From Thermoplasmata archaeon (GTDB lineage: Archaea > Thermoplasmatota > Thermoplasmata > Lutacidiplasmatales > UBA184), in NCBI GenBank assembly GCA_030040035.1, contig JASHUJ010000211.1:1-5090 (forward strand): a stretch of DNA of 5,090 nucleotides. The letters are read 5' to 3'. Positions 5,066-5,090 of this stretch are shown one piece after another (positions within the stretch are counted from its first letter, which is position 1; every line of letters starts with the position of its first letter). The notes beneath the pieces are model-generated. The model ran no database searches and was not told the origin of the DNA. It saw only the letters and a program-made list of their open reading frames with translations. Position numbers and translations under genes: made by a program.

Positions 5066-5090
5066 TTATCGGAGCGGCGGGGCAGGAGTC

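Overview
The window looks like a chromosomal piece of a GC-rich archaeon, most likely a Thermoplasmatota member. Three things point there: the archaeal-type uL1-uL10-P1/L12 ribosomal genes, archaeal TATA boxes in place of bacterial -35/-10 promoters, and a very large secreted thermopsin-family (peptidase A5) protein. That protein carries a NosD-like beta-helix and the 'TETGLP.GT.WSVT.NG' C-terminal domain common on Thermoplasmata surface proteins. The lineage is inferred from protein character, not from a marker search.

Layout. Positions 1-284 hold the 3' end of an unidentified gene whose last ~50 residues resemble a PepSY-type fold. A 121-bp gap (285-405) contains GC-rich dyads, an archaeal TATA box (352-360) and the start of the ribosomal stalk operon. 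The operon follows on the + strand: uL1 (406-1044), uL10/P0 (1059-1919) and P1/L12 (1951-2268), with gaps of 14 and 31 bp, each gene preceded by a G-rich ribosome-binding site. A convergent gap (2269-2450) contains several strong inverted repeats. The rest is a single minus-strand gene (5018 down to 2451) for the 855-aa thermopsin-like exoprotein, whose TATA-like element (5041-5048) predicts a nearly leaderless mRNA.

How the genes work together. uL10 anchors P1/L12 dimers on the large subunit and uL1 forms the opposite (L1) stalk, so the operon supplies both mobile stalks that handle translation factors and E-site tRNA. The thermopsin-like protein is functionally unrelated; it would act outside the cell, probably as an acid protease with a carbohydrate- or surface-interacting beta-helix.

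Points worth a second look: uL10 lacks the charged hinge and factor-binding tail that archaeal P0 normally has; an extended stem-loop lies ~20-80 nt inside the uL1 reading frame, where methanococcal L1 autoregulates its operon; the exoprotein has a single cysteine, third from its C-terminus, and no C-terminal anchor; and a 12-bp stem lies just after its stop codon. I found no mobile element, CRISPR array, tRNA or rRNA, and no clear new defence or biosynthetic system.
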